A stretch of DNA of 64,000 nucleotides. It comes from Spirochaetes bacterium GWB1_60_80. Its GTDB lineage: Bacteria > Spirochaetota > Spirochaetia > Treponematales > UBA12059. The notes beneath the pieces are model-generated. The model saw nothing but the letters and a program-made list of their open reading frames with translations, searched no databases and was not told the DNA's origin. The position numbers and the translations under genes are program-made. Below are positions 1 through 9,810 of this stretch, piece by piece (the first letter of the stretch is position 1; each line of letters starts with the position of its first letter). The DNA is taken from positions 1 to 64,000 of the forward strand of contig MIAR01000035.1 of NCBI GenBank assembly GCA_001829185.1, in the 5' to 3' direction.

Positions 1-2
1 TG

Positions 3-269
3 CCGTCGCGTTTCCTGGCCGAGATTCCCGGCAAGCTGCTGGACACCACCGGCGGCAAGCTGGACCTGAGCGTTTCGGCCGCCATGGGGAAGTGGCGCAA
101 GGGCATGAAGGTCTACCACGACGACCACGGCAGCGGCTACATCGTCCAGGTCAGTAGCGCCGGCGAGGGCGGCGTCTGCGTCATGGTGCGCTTCGAAACC
201 GGCCGCAGCCTGCAGTTCTTCCCCAAATACACCAGCAAACTCGAGGTACTCAAAAACGATGACTTCTGA
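3..269 (+). CDS. UvrD/PcrA-type DNA helicase, C-terminal end (5' part outside window)
   Basis: The reading frame is open from the window edge and gives PSRFLAEIP near its start, the conserved motif of UvrD/PcrA/Rep superfamily 1 helicases just after the last helicase motif. The tail (GMKVYHDDHGSGYIVQV, then VRFETGRSLQFFP) matches the small tudor-like C-terminal domain of PcrA/UvrD, which contacts RNA polymerase in the family. The gene would act in DNA repair and removal of stalled complexes. Only about 88 residues are present, so ATPase motifs cannot be checked. The downstream reading frame starts inside its last codons (ATG at 259), suggesting translational coupling. Confidence 0.8.
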   Translation, partial: PSRFLAEIPGKLLDTTGGKLDLSVSAAMGKWRKGMKVYHDDHGSGYIVQVSSAGEGGVCVMVRFETGRSLQFFPKYTSKLEVLKNDDF

Positions 270-1130
270 CGACCCCACCCCGCCGGCCGGCAAAGCCAAG
301 TCCGACACCACCAAAACCGCCTCTACCAAATCCGACCGCAAGGGCGGGAAAGGCCAGCCTCCCGCCCCGCCAGCCGGCCAAGCCCGCAACAACAAAGCCG
401 CCCGCACGGCCCGCGCCGCCAAGCAACTAAGCGCCACGGCTACCCTACCCCACGACGACTCGCCGGCTGGCCCTGCTGCCGCCGGTGCGCCGGGCGCGCG
501 GCAACCGCCGCTACCTGGAGACCGACCGCCGCCTGCTGGATCTCTGGCTAGACGACGGCCGCATCATCCTGGGCGAGCGCGAGCGCAACAGCCGCCTCTA
601 CGCCCGCGACGCCGCCGAAAAAGGCCTAACTCGGGCTTACCCCGGCCTCTATAACCAGCGCCTGCGCAGCGCCCTGCAACGCACCTAGCCGCAGTTCACG
701 GCCGTCCTTTTACCAGAACGAGGAACGAGCCCTCCAAGCCTACGCCAGTCTTAGCCTCAACCCCAGCCCGGCCGGCCTGGCCGTACTACACGACGACCTC
801 CTGCCGGCCATGCTGCCTTACGCCGCCACCCGCGCCCTGGCCAGCTGTGAACACGAAGGCTACACCGAAGCCCACTGGGCTACCAGTGACGCGCGCCTGG
901 GCCGCTGGTTCGAGCGGCGCGGCTCCTACCTGTTCGCCCGCCTAAGCGTCGGGAATAAAACCGTCAGCTACGACGACTTCTTCCGCGCCGCCCTAGCCGG
1001 CGACGCCCTGGTCAGCCCCGACCCACTCCACCCGGCCATCGTGCCGCCGATCTTCGACCCTGGTGAATTGAAGAAATTGGACCGGGCGCTCGAGGGATTA
1101 TTCGGGCTTACCAAAGAAAAGGTTGATTGA
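259..1130 (+). pseudogene. unknown conserved protein broken by two frameshifts
   Basis: The frame opens at ATG 259, overlapping the helicase stop, with a low-complexity Pro/Ala/Lys N-terminus. Coding character then moves to a second frame (about 480-688, RRYLETDRRLLDLWLDDGR) and to a third (about 690-1130, SFYQNEERALQAYASLS, then a segment ending LTKEKVD). The pieces follow one another without gap and have similar codon use, so they most likely form one ~290-residue protein damaged near 480 and near 685. I do not recognise the family. Two errors in one gene could be real decay or sequencing/assembly error; the neighbouring broken genes favour decay but do not prove it. Confidence 0.55.
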
Positions 1131-1150
1131 AGGCCAGAACGCTTCACGGT

Positions 1151-2646
1151 TCACTCCTTCGCGAAAACTTCCACCGCGGCCTTGGCCCGTTTAATAGGCG
1201 CTAACGTCCCCGGTCCACCGATGCAACCATGGGGACAGGCCATACCCACCACCAATCGTGGTGGTGGGGTAATCTGCCGTTTTTCTATCTGGTTCAATAT
1301 GTCCAGGCAGGCACGGAGGGTATCAGGACTGGCCAAATTAAACTCGATAGGCGTGGAACAATTGGCTTGGTACTGATCCAAAATCGCTTTAGCCACATTG
1401 CCCGCGATCGGGTAAGCGCGTCCGGCGGAAGAAGCTTCATCAAGCCTATCGTTGCTTGGCAGTTGGGCCGGATCAATGCCCTTGGCCAGAAACATGGCCG
1501 CCAATTCCTCAAAGGTCAGTACAAAATCCACAAACCCAGCCACTTGGGGGCGGAAACACTCGGTTTTTTTAGCAACACAAGGACCAATGAAGACGATCTT
1601 TGCCAGGGGATCGTACCCTTTAATTTTTTTAGCGGTCTCAACCATGGGCGTAAATGATTCGGAAATGTTGCCGGCCAGTTCCGGGTAGTGGGACCGGGCC
1701 GCCAAAACCCAGGACGGGCAACAGGAAGTACCAATAAAAGCCCGGTCATCGGCCCCGGGTTGTGCAGCCAACAACAGACTCAACTTTTTGCTCTCGTCGT
1801 GGATCGCTAGATCCGCGCCATAGGCAACCTCGGCCACTCCGGCAAAGCCGAGCTGTATTAGCGCCGTCTTCAGGCTTTCAGGTTTAACCAGCGGACCGAA
1901 CTGACCAGCAAAGGAAGGCGCAAGCTCGGCGTGAACCCGGTTACCATCCTGGATTGAACGCAAAACCTGGGCGATCTCGGATTTTTCGCCGATAGCCCCA
2001 AACGGACAGGACACAACACACAAACCGCAGGAAACGCATTTTAGATAATCGATATCCGCAAAGCCTTCGACGTCGGATGAGATGGCCCCGACACCGCAGG
2101 CCGCCGCGCACGGTAAAGAATAGCGTTATAAGGGCAGACCGGCTCGCAGCGCCCACATTTGATGCACAATTCCTGATCGATAAATGACTTGCCCTTGACC
2201 ATGGATACAGCACGCTTGGGACATACCGCCACGCAGGGATGGGCCATACAGCCCATACAGCAATCCGACACGATGTACGATTTTTCGGGGCAGCGCTCGC
2301 AACCAATCTTGATGATGTTGACCAAGGGCTCGGCGATCACCTTATGGGCCACCAGGGCCGGAGCCGCATCGTCGATGATCGGGGCATGAGCGCCGAATTC
2401 CTTGAGGTCGAGCCCCAAAGCCAGGCGCACCCGTTCCCTGACAATCGCCCGCTCCCGAAAAATGCTGTCCCGGTAGGTCGGAGTGTTTTTCTGGATAATG
2501 AGGTACGGAATGGTTTCCACGTACTCTGATCGCTGGTTTTGATTCACCATTTTAGCTACCTCGACCAGCACCTTGCGCCGAATATCCATAACCGGCGTAA
2601 AAATCCCCCGCATCTTTTCAAAAATATGTACCCTGGTCTCATGCAT
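1151..2646 (-). pseudogene. monomeric [FeFe]-hydrogenase (group B-like), one frameshift
   Basis: The N-terminal half (2646 down to about 2113) carries ferredoxin-type cysteine clusters (CERCP, CCMGCMAHPCVAVCP, CIKCGRCEPVCP). The C-terminal half carries the H-cluster motifs: L1 TSCCPSW, L2 GPCVAKKTE and L3 GMACPHGCIGG. Between them the frame changes near 2105-2120; shifting it restores AACGVGAI and CVSCGLCVVSCPFGAI, so this was one ~500-residue enzyme for H2 production or sensing. The start ATG at 2646 directly abuts the stop of the upstream ferredoxin-like gene. Active-site cysteines are intact, so a single-base sequencing error is a real alternative to inactivation. Confidence 0.8.
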
Positions 2647-2907
2647 TTAACGCTGTCCTTCCCCGGCAGGCACCGTGACCATATCGTGCAACAGGTCAAC
2701 CAGCTTTTCGGAGGTCATGGACGTATACCGTTTGCCTTCGATAATAATGACGGGTGCAAAATCGCCATTCTGGCAGCTATTCAGGCATTGCTCGTAGCTG
2801 ACCGCAACCATAGCCCGCAACACGGGATCCGTTTCCATAGCCTGAATCAACTCTTGCCCGCCTCGCGCCGCACATTCCAAGCCGCAACAAATCCGCACCT
2901 GAATCAT
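2647..2907 (-). CDS. small [2Fe-2S] thioredoxin-like ferredoxin (NuoE/HymA-type)
   Basis: The ~86-residue protein has cysteines in CCGLECAARGG near the N-terminus and YEQCLNSCQNG further on. This is the spacing of thioredoxin-like [2Fe-2S] ferredoxins, the fold of NuoE/HymA/HndA electron-transfer subunits. The start at ATG 2907 (MIQVRICCG) is chosen because GGAGGGG lies just upstream; an in-frame GTG at 2919 overlaps that site. The stop TAA abuts the hydrogenase ATG, so the two form an operon and this protein likely passes electrons to or from the hydrogenase. Confidence 0.75.
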   Translation of the reverse strand: MIQVRICCGLECAARGGQELIQAMETDPVLRAMVAVSYEQCLNSCQNGDFAPVIIIEGKRYTSMTSEKLVDLLHDMVTVPAGEGQR

Positions 2908-2965
2908 AAACCCCTCCACAATCTTGCATTAATTTGTACGATCAGGCGCATCCGCTCCGACAGGA

Positions 2966-5546
2966 TTATACGGGGGGCGCCTTGCTTGTTTGCCTAAAAT
3001 CCCCTGTCCGGTACCGCTTGATCCGCAAGGCGTTGCTCAACACCGAAACCGAACTCAAGGCCATGGCCAGTCCGGCCCAAATGGGGTTGAGCCAGCCCAG
3101 CGCGGCGATCGGAATGCCAATGATGTTGTAGGCAAAGGCGAAAAAGAGGTTTTGGCGGATGTTCCGCATTACTTTAACACTCAGATCTTTGGCCCGGGCG
3201 ATGCCGATCAAGTCGCCTTTGACCAAGGTTATATCGGCGCTTTCCATGGCGACATCGGTACCGGTTCCCATGGCAATACCAACATCGGCCTGAGTCAAAG
3301 CGGGGGCGTCGTTGATGCCATCACCGGCCATGCCCACCACCGACCCTTGGGTTTGGCGAATTTTAACCTCGTTGAATTTGTCCTCCGGCAGGCATTCTGA
3401 GCGAAAGCTGTCGAGCCCCAGGATGGCGGCCACGGCGGCAGCGGTCCGTTGGTTGTCGCCGGTCAGCATAACGACTTTGACTCCATTTTGGTGCAAGCGC
3501 CTAACGGCCTCAGGTGTGGATTCCTTGATGGGATCAGTCACGCCGATATAGCCGATGTACTGGTGGTCGCGTAGCACAAACATGACCGTGTGGCCAGTGG
3601 TTTGCAGTTCCCGAACGGCGGACAGGTCGATGGTGGTACTAGCATCAGGGGATAACCTGCTCAAAAGCTTCTCGTTGCCGACCGCGATACGCTGTCCATC
3701 CACCAAGGCTGTCGCGCCCTGACCGGTGTGGGAAACAAATTCACGCGGTACCGTAAGGGACAGTCCCTGGCGGCGAGCGGCAGCCACAATAGCGGCAGCC
3801 AAGGGATGTTCGCTTTGTTGGTCTACCGAGGCGGCCAGCCGCAGTACTTCGTCATCGGTATAGTCTCCCTGCCCTTTATAAATAGCCACCGTCGGCTTGC
3901 CGAGTGTCAAGGTACCGGTTTTGTCGACCAAAAGGGTGTCGATCTGCTGCATTCGTTCAAGGGCTTTGGCATTCTTGATTAAAATGCCCGATTTGGCGCC
4001 TAAACCAGTGCCGACCATAATTGAGACTGGAGTGGCCAGCCCCAAAGCGCACGGACAAGCAATGATTAGCACGGCGATAGCGTTCACCAGCCCATGGTCC
4101 CATTTGGCGAAGCCTAGACCCCATACCAAAAAAGTCAACACGGCCAATACCACCACCGCCTGTACAAAAAAAGCCGCCACGATATCAGCCAGGCGCTGGA
4201 TGGGCGCTTTGGAGCGCGAGGCTTCATTGACCATTTGGACAATCCGAGCCAACAGCGTATCGCCCCCGACTTTCTGAGCCACCATCACAAAACTGCCGTT
4301 CAGGTTAATGGTGCCACCTGTCACCGCGTCAGCCGGATTCTTTTCGACTGGAATTGGTTCGCCGGTAATCATCGCCTCATCGACTACGCCATTACCTTCA
4401 GCCAGCACGCCATCCACCGGGATTTTCTCACCCGGCTTGACCCGTAGCTGATCGCCAACCACGACCTCGGCCAGCGGAATGGCCATTTCCCGGCCGTTCC
4501 TAACAACCAGAGCGCTGGTAGGCACTAGCAGGTTGTTGAAAAAGCCGGTTGCTTTCTCAACAACCTTAACAATTCCTCGCATAGCTTGCGCTATGCTGCG
4601 TAATTGTACCGGCTTTTGAAGTGTTGAAAAGCCGCATCCGCGTTTTTCAACACCCTGCTAGATTGAGTAGCTCTTTAATGGCGCTATTAGTCTTTGCGTG
4701 GGCCAGCAGCTCCAACATTTGGCCTAGAATGACCAGGGTTATAATGATGACGGTCGCTTCGAAGTACACCGGCACCAAACCGTCAGCCCGTCTCAAGGCC
4801 AGTGGGAATATATCGGGCACAAAAGTAGCGACCAGGCTGTATGTCCAAGCCACACCTGTACCCAGGGCGATCAGTGTGAACATGTTAAGTTTCCAGGTTT
4901 TGACGCTCTGGTAGCCTTTGGCAAAAATAAAAGCCGCCGCGATCAGCACCACTGGCACCGACAGCCCCAGCTGGAAGAACAGATTGGTTTTTGCCGCCAT
5001 AAGATTCACTATAATTTGGCCTAGGCCAGGCACCAGCTCGCCCATCGACAAAACCAACACCGGCGCGGCAAGCGCAGCAGCCAGGACAAACCGACGACGC
5101 ATCTTCCGGAACGCCGCAGTCTCAGCATCCTGTTCGGGTACCAGTGGACCACCAAAGACGACTACCTGAACCAAATGCATGCCACAAACTGGACAATCGT
5201 TCGGCGCCGGGTAGGTTTTATCGCCTTCGCAATGCATCGGGCAGGCATACCCCCCGGCCGACATCTTGCCGGCAGGCGCCACCATTGGCAAGGCCAGATT
5301 CAGCTCCTGAAACGAGCACTGGCAATTGGCCACACAGGTCCCATCGCAGCCGGGCGCACCGCAGACACAGGCGTGGCCGCCAGCGGGGTGTTCGGGATCC
5401 TCCGTGTCTGCATCGGCATCACGATTAGAAGTGGGACCAGAATCGGCTTCCTTGACCGGAACGAGCTTCATGCCACAAACCAGGCATTTTCCTGGTTGGA
5501 CATAGGTCTTGGGACCTTCGCAGCCCATTGGACATTGGTAACGCAT
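2966..5546 (-). pseudogene. copA: Cu+-type P1B ATPase, split by a 137-bp element
   Basis: Start ATG 5546 has a strong GGAGG site. The N-terminus carries two heavy-metal-binding domains (YQCPMGCEGPKTY with CLVCGM; YACPMHCEGDKTY with CPVCGM) around a Cys-rich stretch instead of HMA domains, then membrane segments. The second part has the catalytic set [21 protein letters not shown] and GDGINDAPA, plus late-helix residues (AYN, MALSS) typical of Cu+ transporters. The frame stops at 4647 inside an inserted repeat. Removing the element plus one CTAG gives a continuous frame ([10 protein letters not shown]), so the gene was intact before insertion. The half starting at an ATG inside the element lacks the first membrane helices and is unlikely to work. 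Confidence 0.9.
4525..4661 (+). repeat. CTAG-ended 137-bp element, copy 1 (inside copA)
   Basis: Full-length copy running from CTAG at 4525 to CTAG at 4658. Terminal inverted repeats are CTAGCAGGTTGTTGAAAAAG and its near-complement ending CACCCTGCTAG. Three hairpins fill the interior; the central one is GCATAGC-TTGC-GCTATGC. There is no coding capacity. It lies inside the Cu+ ATPase gene, and both flanking CTAG copies fit a 4-bp target duplication. Confidence 0.95.
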
Positions 5547-5574
5547 CGGTGCCTCCTTGCTTGTTTTCCGACGT

Positions 5575-5840
5575 TCATGGAGCATCCAGATCGGTTTTGA
5601 TCCGGTCGTATTCCTCTTTGGTGATCTCGCCTTTTGGCGTAGCGTTTTTTCAAGATCATTTCCGGCGTCTCTCCACTACCGCCGGATTGAAGGCCGCCAG
5701 TCAGACCGCCCTGCCGACTAAAGAACCGAACTGCCTTGCGATCAAAAAATAACGACCACAACGACAATTAGGCCAATAAGCATGCCGATCCACCCCCAAC
5801 CGCCCGTCATCCCGTAGCCTGGATAATATCCACCCATCAT
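5575..5840 (-). pseudogene. SHOCT-domain small membrane protein, frameshifted
   Basis: From ATG 5840 (preceded by GGGAGGATG) the protein begins MMGGYYPGYGMTGGWGWIG, a glycine/aromatic-rich start and one membrane helix typical of SHOCT proteins. The frame breaks at a run of six T (about 5743-5748, minus-strand sense). The SHOCT motif (GSGETPEMILKKRYAKGEI, then TKEEYDRIKTDL) is completed only after a second shift at a run of four A near 5630. Both shifts are in homopolymers, so sequencing error is possible. It sits 28 bp upstream of copA and probably belongs to the same metal-response operon. Confidence 0.65.
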
Positions 5841-6212
5841 AAAACATCCTCCCGATACCAGAGCCGCTGGCGTTACCCCCATCATGCCCCAGGGGTAGCC
5901 GACCAAATGGTCGAAATCGATCCGTTGGTGCATCTGCGCCAGGGATGCGGATCCATCGCTGCCCATCATAGCGTCCATTCGCTCATACAGATCATGGTCG
6001 CCAAGAGTCGCCTCCATGACCGAGTCGCCCAGTTCTTCAGGCCGGGCGGCGCTGACCTTGGAAACAGCAATCAGCTCTTCAGCCTTGATACCCTAATCGG
6101 CCTGGATATCGGCCATAACCGCTGGGATAGTCCGAGAGATGTCCATTACAGCGGCACCGGCCAAGCCGTCGACCACCAGAAAAACCGCTATGCCAAGCAT
6201 TGTTTTCCGCAT
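5841..6212 (-). pseudogene. exported small protein next to copA, broken
   Basis: ATG 6212 starts MRKTMLGIAVF, a signal-peptide-like N-terminus. The hydrophobic stretch continues (LVVDGLAGAAV) only if one T is added to a T run near 6190. An in-frame TAG follows DIQAD, after which GIKAEELIAVSKVSAARPEELGD and a Met/His-containing tail (ERMDAMMGSDG, QMHQRI) remain in frame up to the SHOCT gene. The Met/His content and position suggest a periplasmic copper-related companion; that is inference and I do not recognise the family. A frameshift plus a nonsense codon argue for a true pseudogene. Confidence 0.5.
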
Positions 6213-6580
6213 ATCCCGACATCCTGTCATACAGCATAAGCCAGGTCGCCCTTTTTATCAAAGCAATAGAGCGACTTTAATAGCAACGTGGCCTGGCATG
6301 TCATTAAAGGTGGCTAACGCGATTCAACCGGTTAGGGACTGCCTGGAACGCGACATTCAGGGCTCGCCGGTTCTCAGCCAACTGATGATACATGAGTTGA
6401 TAGTGCAAATCCTCAAGGAACCAGGCCGCTGCCCTGAGCAGCAGTCACATGCGGGAGTCCCGCGGCCTCCACGTTTCCGACAAAGCCAAACCCAGGCCGC
6501 TTATCCAGTTTGCCTATTCCGATTCGCGGAAGCAGCGATGTAGCCGAAGCCATACCATGCTAGGCGCGCGAATAGTTAAG
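6213..6580. other. intergenic stretch, possible AraC-type remnant on + strand
   Basis: No intact gene is seen. On the + strand, codons from about 6301 read VANAIQPVRDCLERDI and LMIHELIVQIL, which loosely resembles the ligand-domain linker of AraC-type regulators, but there is no HTH and no proper start. I treat it as an unproven gene scrap. Confidence 0.25.
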
Positions 6581-7105
6581 TCATGTTATTTTAAATTGTC
6601 CTGCTTCGGTCTGGACGACTGAAACATCATGAGCATTCTTATAGGTGAGTTCGGACACGGCAACCATCGATTGATCGATATCATCGGTACCAGCAGCAAT
6701 CTCGCCGATACCCCTGCGAACCTCTTCGGATATCCCCAGAAGGATGCGTATTTCTGAAAGGACGGAAGCACTGGCAATCTTCATCTCGGCGGAGGCCGTT
6801 CTGACTTCTGTCGTGACCGTGTTGATTTTCGCCAATGCATCAAGAATCTGCGTTGAGCCCGCATTCTGCTCCACCATAGCCCCTTTTACCTCTTCCTGGA
6901 GTCCATAGAGAATGTTTATTAACGAACGAACCTCGTTAAAGGTGCGTTCAGCAGTGCTCGAGGAGGCCACTATAGCCTTGATCGCGCCTTGTATCGATTT
7001 GAGGTTCTTGTCGATGCTCTTTGATTGGACGGCCGAACCTTCCGCTAGCTTGCGGATTTCATCCGCAACAACTGCGAAGCCTTTGCCGGCCGATGATTTC
7101 ATCGT
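6581..7105 (-). pseudogene. methyl-accepting chemotaxis protein, C-terminal fragment
   Basis: The frame contains SAGKGFAVVADEIRKLAE, the conserved tip of the MCP signalling hairpin that binds CheA/CheW, followed by the descending coiled coil to the stop at 6581. Everything before the hairpin (sensor, membrane helices, HAMP) is missing. The first residues (AVVQDDTMK) belong to the adjacent IS21 sequence, so the break is near 7095-7110. It was probably created by insertion of the IS element with deletion of the 5' part. Confidence 0.8.
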
Positions 7106-7129
7106 GTCGTCCTGGACGACCGCCAAGGC

Positions 7130-7652
7130 ACACTCTGATCAATTTATAACCGTTGCCGGGAAGCTCTACGGTTTGCCGGCACCATTCATCGGCAAGACAG
7201 TCCAGGTCAAGCTTGTCGGTCGTTTCGTCGAAATATACCACCAGCACAAGCTCGTACGGTCTTTCACCATTCCGGATAAAGGCCGGGCGTACCTGCCTGC
7301 CGACTTCCCGGAGCATGGTGAGCCTTTCAAACCAGAGGCTTACGCCAACAGCCTCATCATGCGCGCCGGCCGTTTCGGTTCGCAATCCGCGCAGTACCTG
7401 CGGGCCATGCTTGCCACGGGCGGCAACCTTTCCTTGCGGCGGGCGCAAGGCTGTTTGAATGTTCTCGAGAAGTATTACGGTTCAAGCGGATATTCGCATG
7501 TCCTGGCTGGAGCCATGACCGCCGGCGTATCCATGCCGAAGCGCTTGGCGCAATTGTTTGAAGACGAAGCCAGACAAAATGTACTGCCTTTCACCGCCTC
7601 CGAGCGCGGGCAGGCCATGACGAGGAACGCGGAGTATTACGCGGGCCCGTAG
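7130..7652 (+). pseudogene. istA: IstA transposase, C-terminal fragment
   Basis: The frame reads HSDQFITVAGKLYGLPAPFIG onward, matching the beta-barrel C-terminal domain of IS21/Mu-like IstA transposases, and ends TAG at 7652. The DDE catalytic core and HTH are absent, so it cannot transpose. IstB starts about 36 bp downstream. Confidence 0.8.
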
Positions 7653-7687
7653 TGGTCCGCTTGAGTTGCTTTTTCGGGAGGAACGAC

Positions 7688-8461
7688 ATGAAGGAACAGG
7701 ATCTGGTTATTGACTTGAAGAAACTCAGGCTGCCAGGAATGGCCGACGCGCTTGACCGGCGGGTGCGCGAAGCCGAGGTAGCCAAGCTTGGTTATTTTGA
7801 ATTCACAAGACTATTGGTCCAGGACGAGATGGCCAGCCGTGAATCGAACTCGCTCCAGAAGCGGTTGAAGGCGGCCGGCTTCACCATGCGGATGACCTTC
7901 GAGGCGTTCGACTTCGATTTCAACGGCGTGGTATTACCACCGCCGGCCTTGCGTGACCTGGCCAGCTGCCGCTTCATCGAGCAAGGCCGGAATCTGGTGC
8001 TGGCGGGCCCGCCGGGTATCGGCAAGTCGCACATCGCCCAAGCGCTGGGGCATGAGGCAGCCCGGCGCGGTATGGATGTGGCTTTCTTCAAAACCCACAA
8101 ACTGCTGGAGCGTTTGGCTCCCGAACGCCTGAGTACGCGACGCGGCCAGATTCTGCTCCGACGCTGCCTGTCCGCCGGCTTGCTCATCCTGGATGACTTC
8201 GCCTTCCGGGCCTACAGCCAGCTGGAAACCGAGCTCCTGTACACTTTGGCAGACGAACGGCTCAACTCAAGCTCAATCGTGGTGACATCCAATCGTCCGC
8301 CAGAGGACTGGTTCTCCGTCTTTCCGGACCCGGTAGTTGGCGGGGCGGTCATGGACCGGCTGGTTTCAAGTGCGGCGAAGCTCATCGTCACCTCCGGTCG
8401 TTCCTACCGACGAGACGGCCCTTCGCGCTATATGGCACCGCTGGAGGCAGCCACGGCTTGA
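7688..8461 (+). CDS. istB: IstB-like ATP-binding helper of IS21 transposition
   Basis: AAA+ ATPase of about 257 residues, DnaC-like. Walker A is GPPGIGKSH and Walker B is LLILDDF; a sensor-like TSNRPPEDW follows. The family helper selects target DNA for the IstA transposase. The ATG at 7688 follows GGGAGGAACGAC; an upstream in-frame GTG at 7652 overlaps the istA stop and is less likely. The protein looks complete, but its partner is truncated. Confidence 0.9.
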   Translation: MKEQDLVIDLKKLRLPGMADALDRRVREAEVAKLGYFEFTRLLVQDEMASRESNSLQKRLKAAGFTMRMTFEAFDFDFNGVVLPPPALRDLASCRFIEQGRNLVLAGPPGIGKSHIAQALGHEAARRGMDVAFFKTHKLLERLAPERLSTRRGQILLRRCLSAGLLILDDFAFRAYSQLETELLYTLADERLNSSSIVVTSNRPPEDWFSVFPDPVVGGAVMDRLVSSAAKLIVTSGRSYRRDGPSRYMAPLEAATA

Positions 8462-8544
8462 CGCCGGAAGCAAGTCAATTTACACTGAAACTCCCTGGCC
8501 CAATATCGTGACCCTGGCTGGCGGAATAAGATGACCCTGGACAG

Positions 8545-9810
8545 TCACAAGGAATCATGGTATTTTTCGATTAAATTATCAAGTATCCTGTTCAGATTTT
8601 CGTCATCCGATAACATGAGTTGCTGATATTCTTCAGTCGCGATTCGACAGAAGGCTTCCACCAATTCAGGATCGAAATGAATACCGCTATCACTACGGAT
8701 AATGCGTAAGGATTCTTCAAGGCTAAAAGCATCTTTATAAGGTCGTTTGGAAATAAGCGCATCGAATACATCGGCTATCGCGAATATCCGGGCAGGTAAG
8801 GGTATCGCCTGCCCGGATAGTCCTGCGGGATAGCCGCTTCCGTCATACTTTTCATGGTGATGTCGGATTATCGATGCAGCCGATTCCAATCCATGATAAT
8901 GCTTCACGATATCGATCCCATGCGATACATGACTCTGCATTATTTTAGTTTCTTCTAATGTCAATCTGCCGGGTTTTAAGAGTATGCTATCCTGAATCGC
9001 TATCTTTCCTACATCATGGAGAAATGACCCGTTGATGAGCCCTGCCACAAGGTCCTTACGGAGCCCTACTTCTTCAGCCAAACGCGTTGAAAGTATCGTA
9101 ACGCGATAATTATGGCTGTTCGTATCGCTGTCCCTTTTTGCCACGGCGCTGCCGAGAGACTTCAGTAATCCAATATTCGCTCGCGACAAGTCCTGCGACA
9201 CGCGTAAAACCTTACGGTTCAGCAAGATGATCACAGGATACACGGATAGAGCTGTGATGAAAATTATAATAATCACTTGGCTAAGTGATATAAAAATACG
9301 ATCCTTGATAGAATTGATGGTTCCCTCGTCGACTTTATAGACAGCCTCGAAATAACCAACCATACTAGCCGAATCTTCCTTGAGCGGGACAAAAACCAGC
9401 AGGAAAACTTGACCATATTTACCAAGAAATCTCCTAAACTGCGCGTCTGGTCCAAAAAGCAATACTGGTTTTGATTCCTCGGAGTCGTAGACCGCCGGTT
9501 CCTCAGCAGTATTCTTCACAGAAAGGATTAAGCGTTTTTCGGCGTTGTATAAATTTATGATGATAAAGTGCCCATCGCTAATATGTGAAGCAAGCTCCGA
9601 TCTAATCTGATCGAGGTGATCCTGGCTTGGATCGGACAAATATAGACCATGAAGCATGCGGAGCTCTGTTGTTTCTTCCTCAGTCAAATCGAGCAGAATA
9701 CTGTCTATCTCCTCTAACTCCCGCAGGAGAACAATTCCTCCGATAACCGAGGACAGAATAACCCATACGATAAAAAGCCTTAGGATCAAAGCCTTGTATA
9801 TTAAAACCAT
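8545..9810 (-). CDS. membrane-anchored HD-GYP domain protein
   Basis: 421 residues. An N-terminal membrane helix (LRLFIVWVILSSVIGGIVLL) is followed by an extracytoplasmic sensor region (about 30-185) and a second helix (VIIIIFITALSVYPVIIL). The C-terminal HD-GYP phosphodiesterase domain has HDVGK, HVSHG, IIRHHHEKYDGSGYP, then ADVFDAL and KRPYKDA. The expected role is cyclic-di-GMP hydrolysis in response to an external signal. Base composition is clearly more AT-rich than the surroundings, as is the adjacent MCP fragment, suggesting acquisition. Its stop lies exactly at the IS21 terminus, so the final residues may be altered. Confidence 0.88.
   Translation of the reverse strand: MVLIYKALILRLFIVWVILSSVIGGIVLLRELEEIDSILLDLTEEETTELRMLHGLYLSDPSQDHLDQIRSELASHISDGHFIIINLYNAEKRLILSVKNTAEEPAVYDSEESKPVLLFGPDAQFRRFLGKYGQVFLLVFVPLKEDSASMVGYFEAVYKVDEGTINSIKDRIFISLSQVIIIIFITALSVYPVIILLNRKVLRVSQDLSRANIGLLKSLGSAVAKRDSDTNSHNYRVTILSTRLAEEVGLRKDLVAGLINGSFLHDVGKIAIQDSILLKPGRLTLEETKIMQSHVSHGIDIVKHYHGLESAASIIRHHHEKYDGSGYPAGLSGQAIPLPARIFAIADVFDALISKRPYKDAFSLEESLRIIRSDSGIHFDPELVEAFCRIATEEYQQLMLSDDENLNRILDNLIEKYHDSL

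Larger units (their letters stand above)
7106..8547 (+). mobile_element. IS21-family element, 5'-truncated
   Basis: Contains the C-terminal part of the istA transposase and a complete istB. The right end is marked by repeated GACCCTGG units (about 8508 and 8533) and a terminus reading TGACTGTCCAGGGTCA on the minus strand at about 8532-8547, as expected for the multiple terminal repeats of IS21 elements. The left end and most of istA are missing and replaced by a chemoreceptor fragment, so the element is not autonomous. Confidence 0.8.

Noticed and set aside
4525-4582. Element-encoded start [10 protein letters not shown] as a real protein
   Set aside because: The same codons appear at every element copy and simply read into whatever follows; there is no ribosome site.
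6139-6543. 134-codon + strand frame as an AraC regulator gene
   Set aside because: Weak resemblance over ~40 residues, no HTH and no ribosome site; kept only as a possible remnant.
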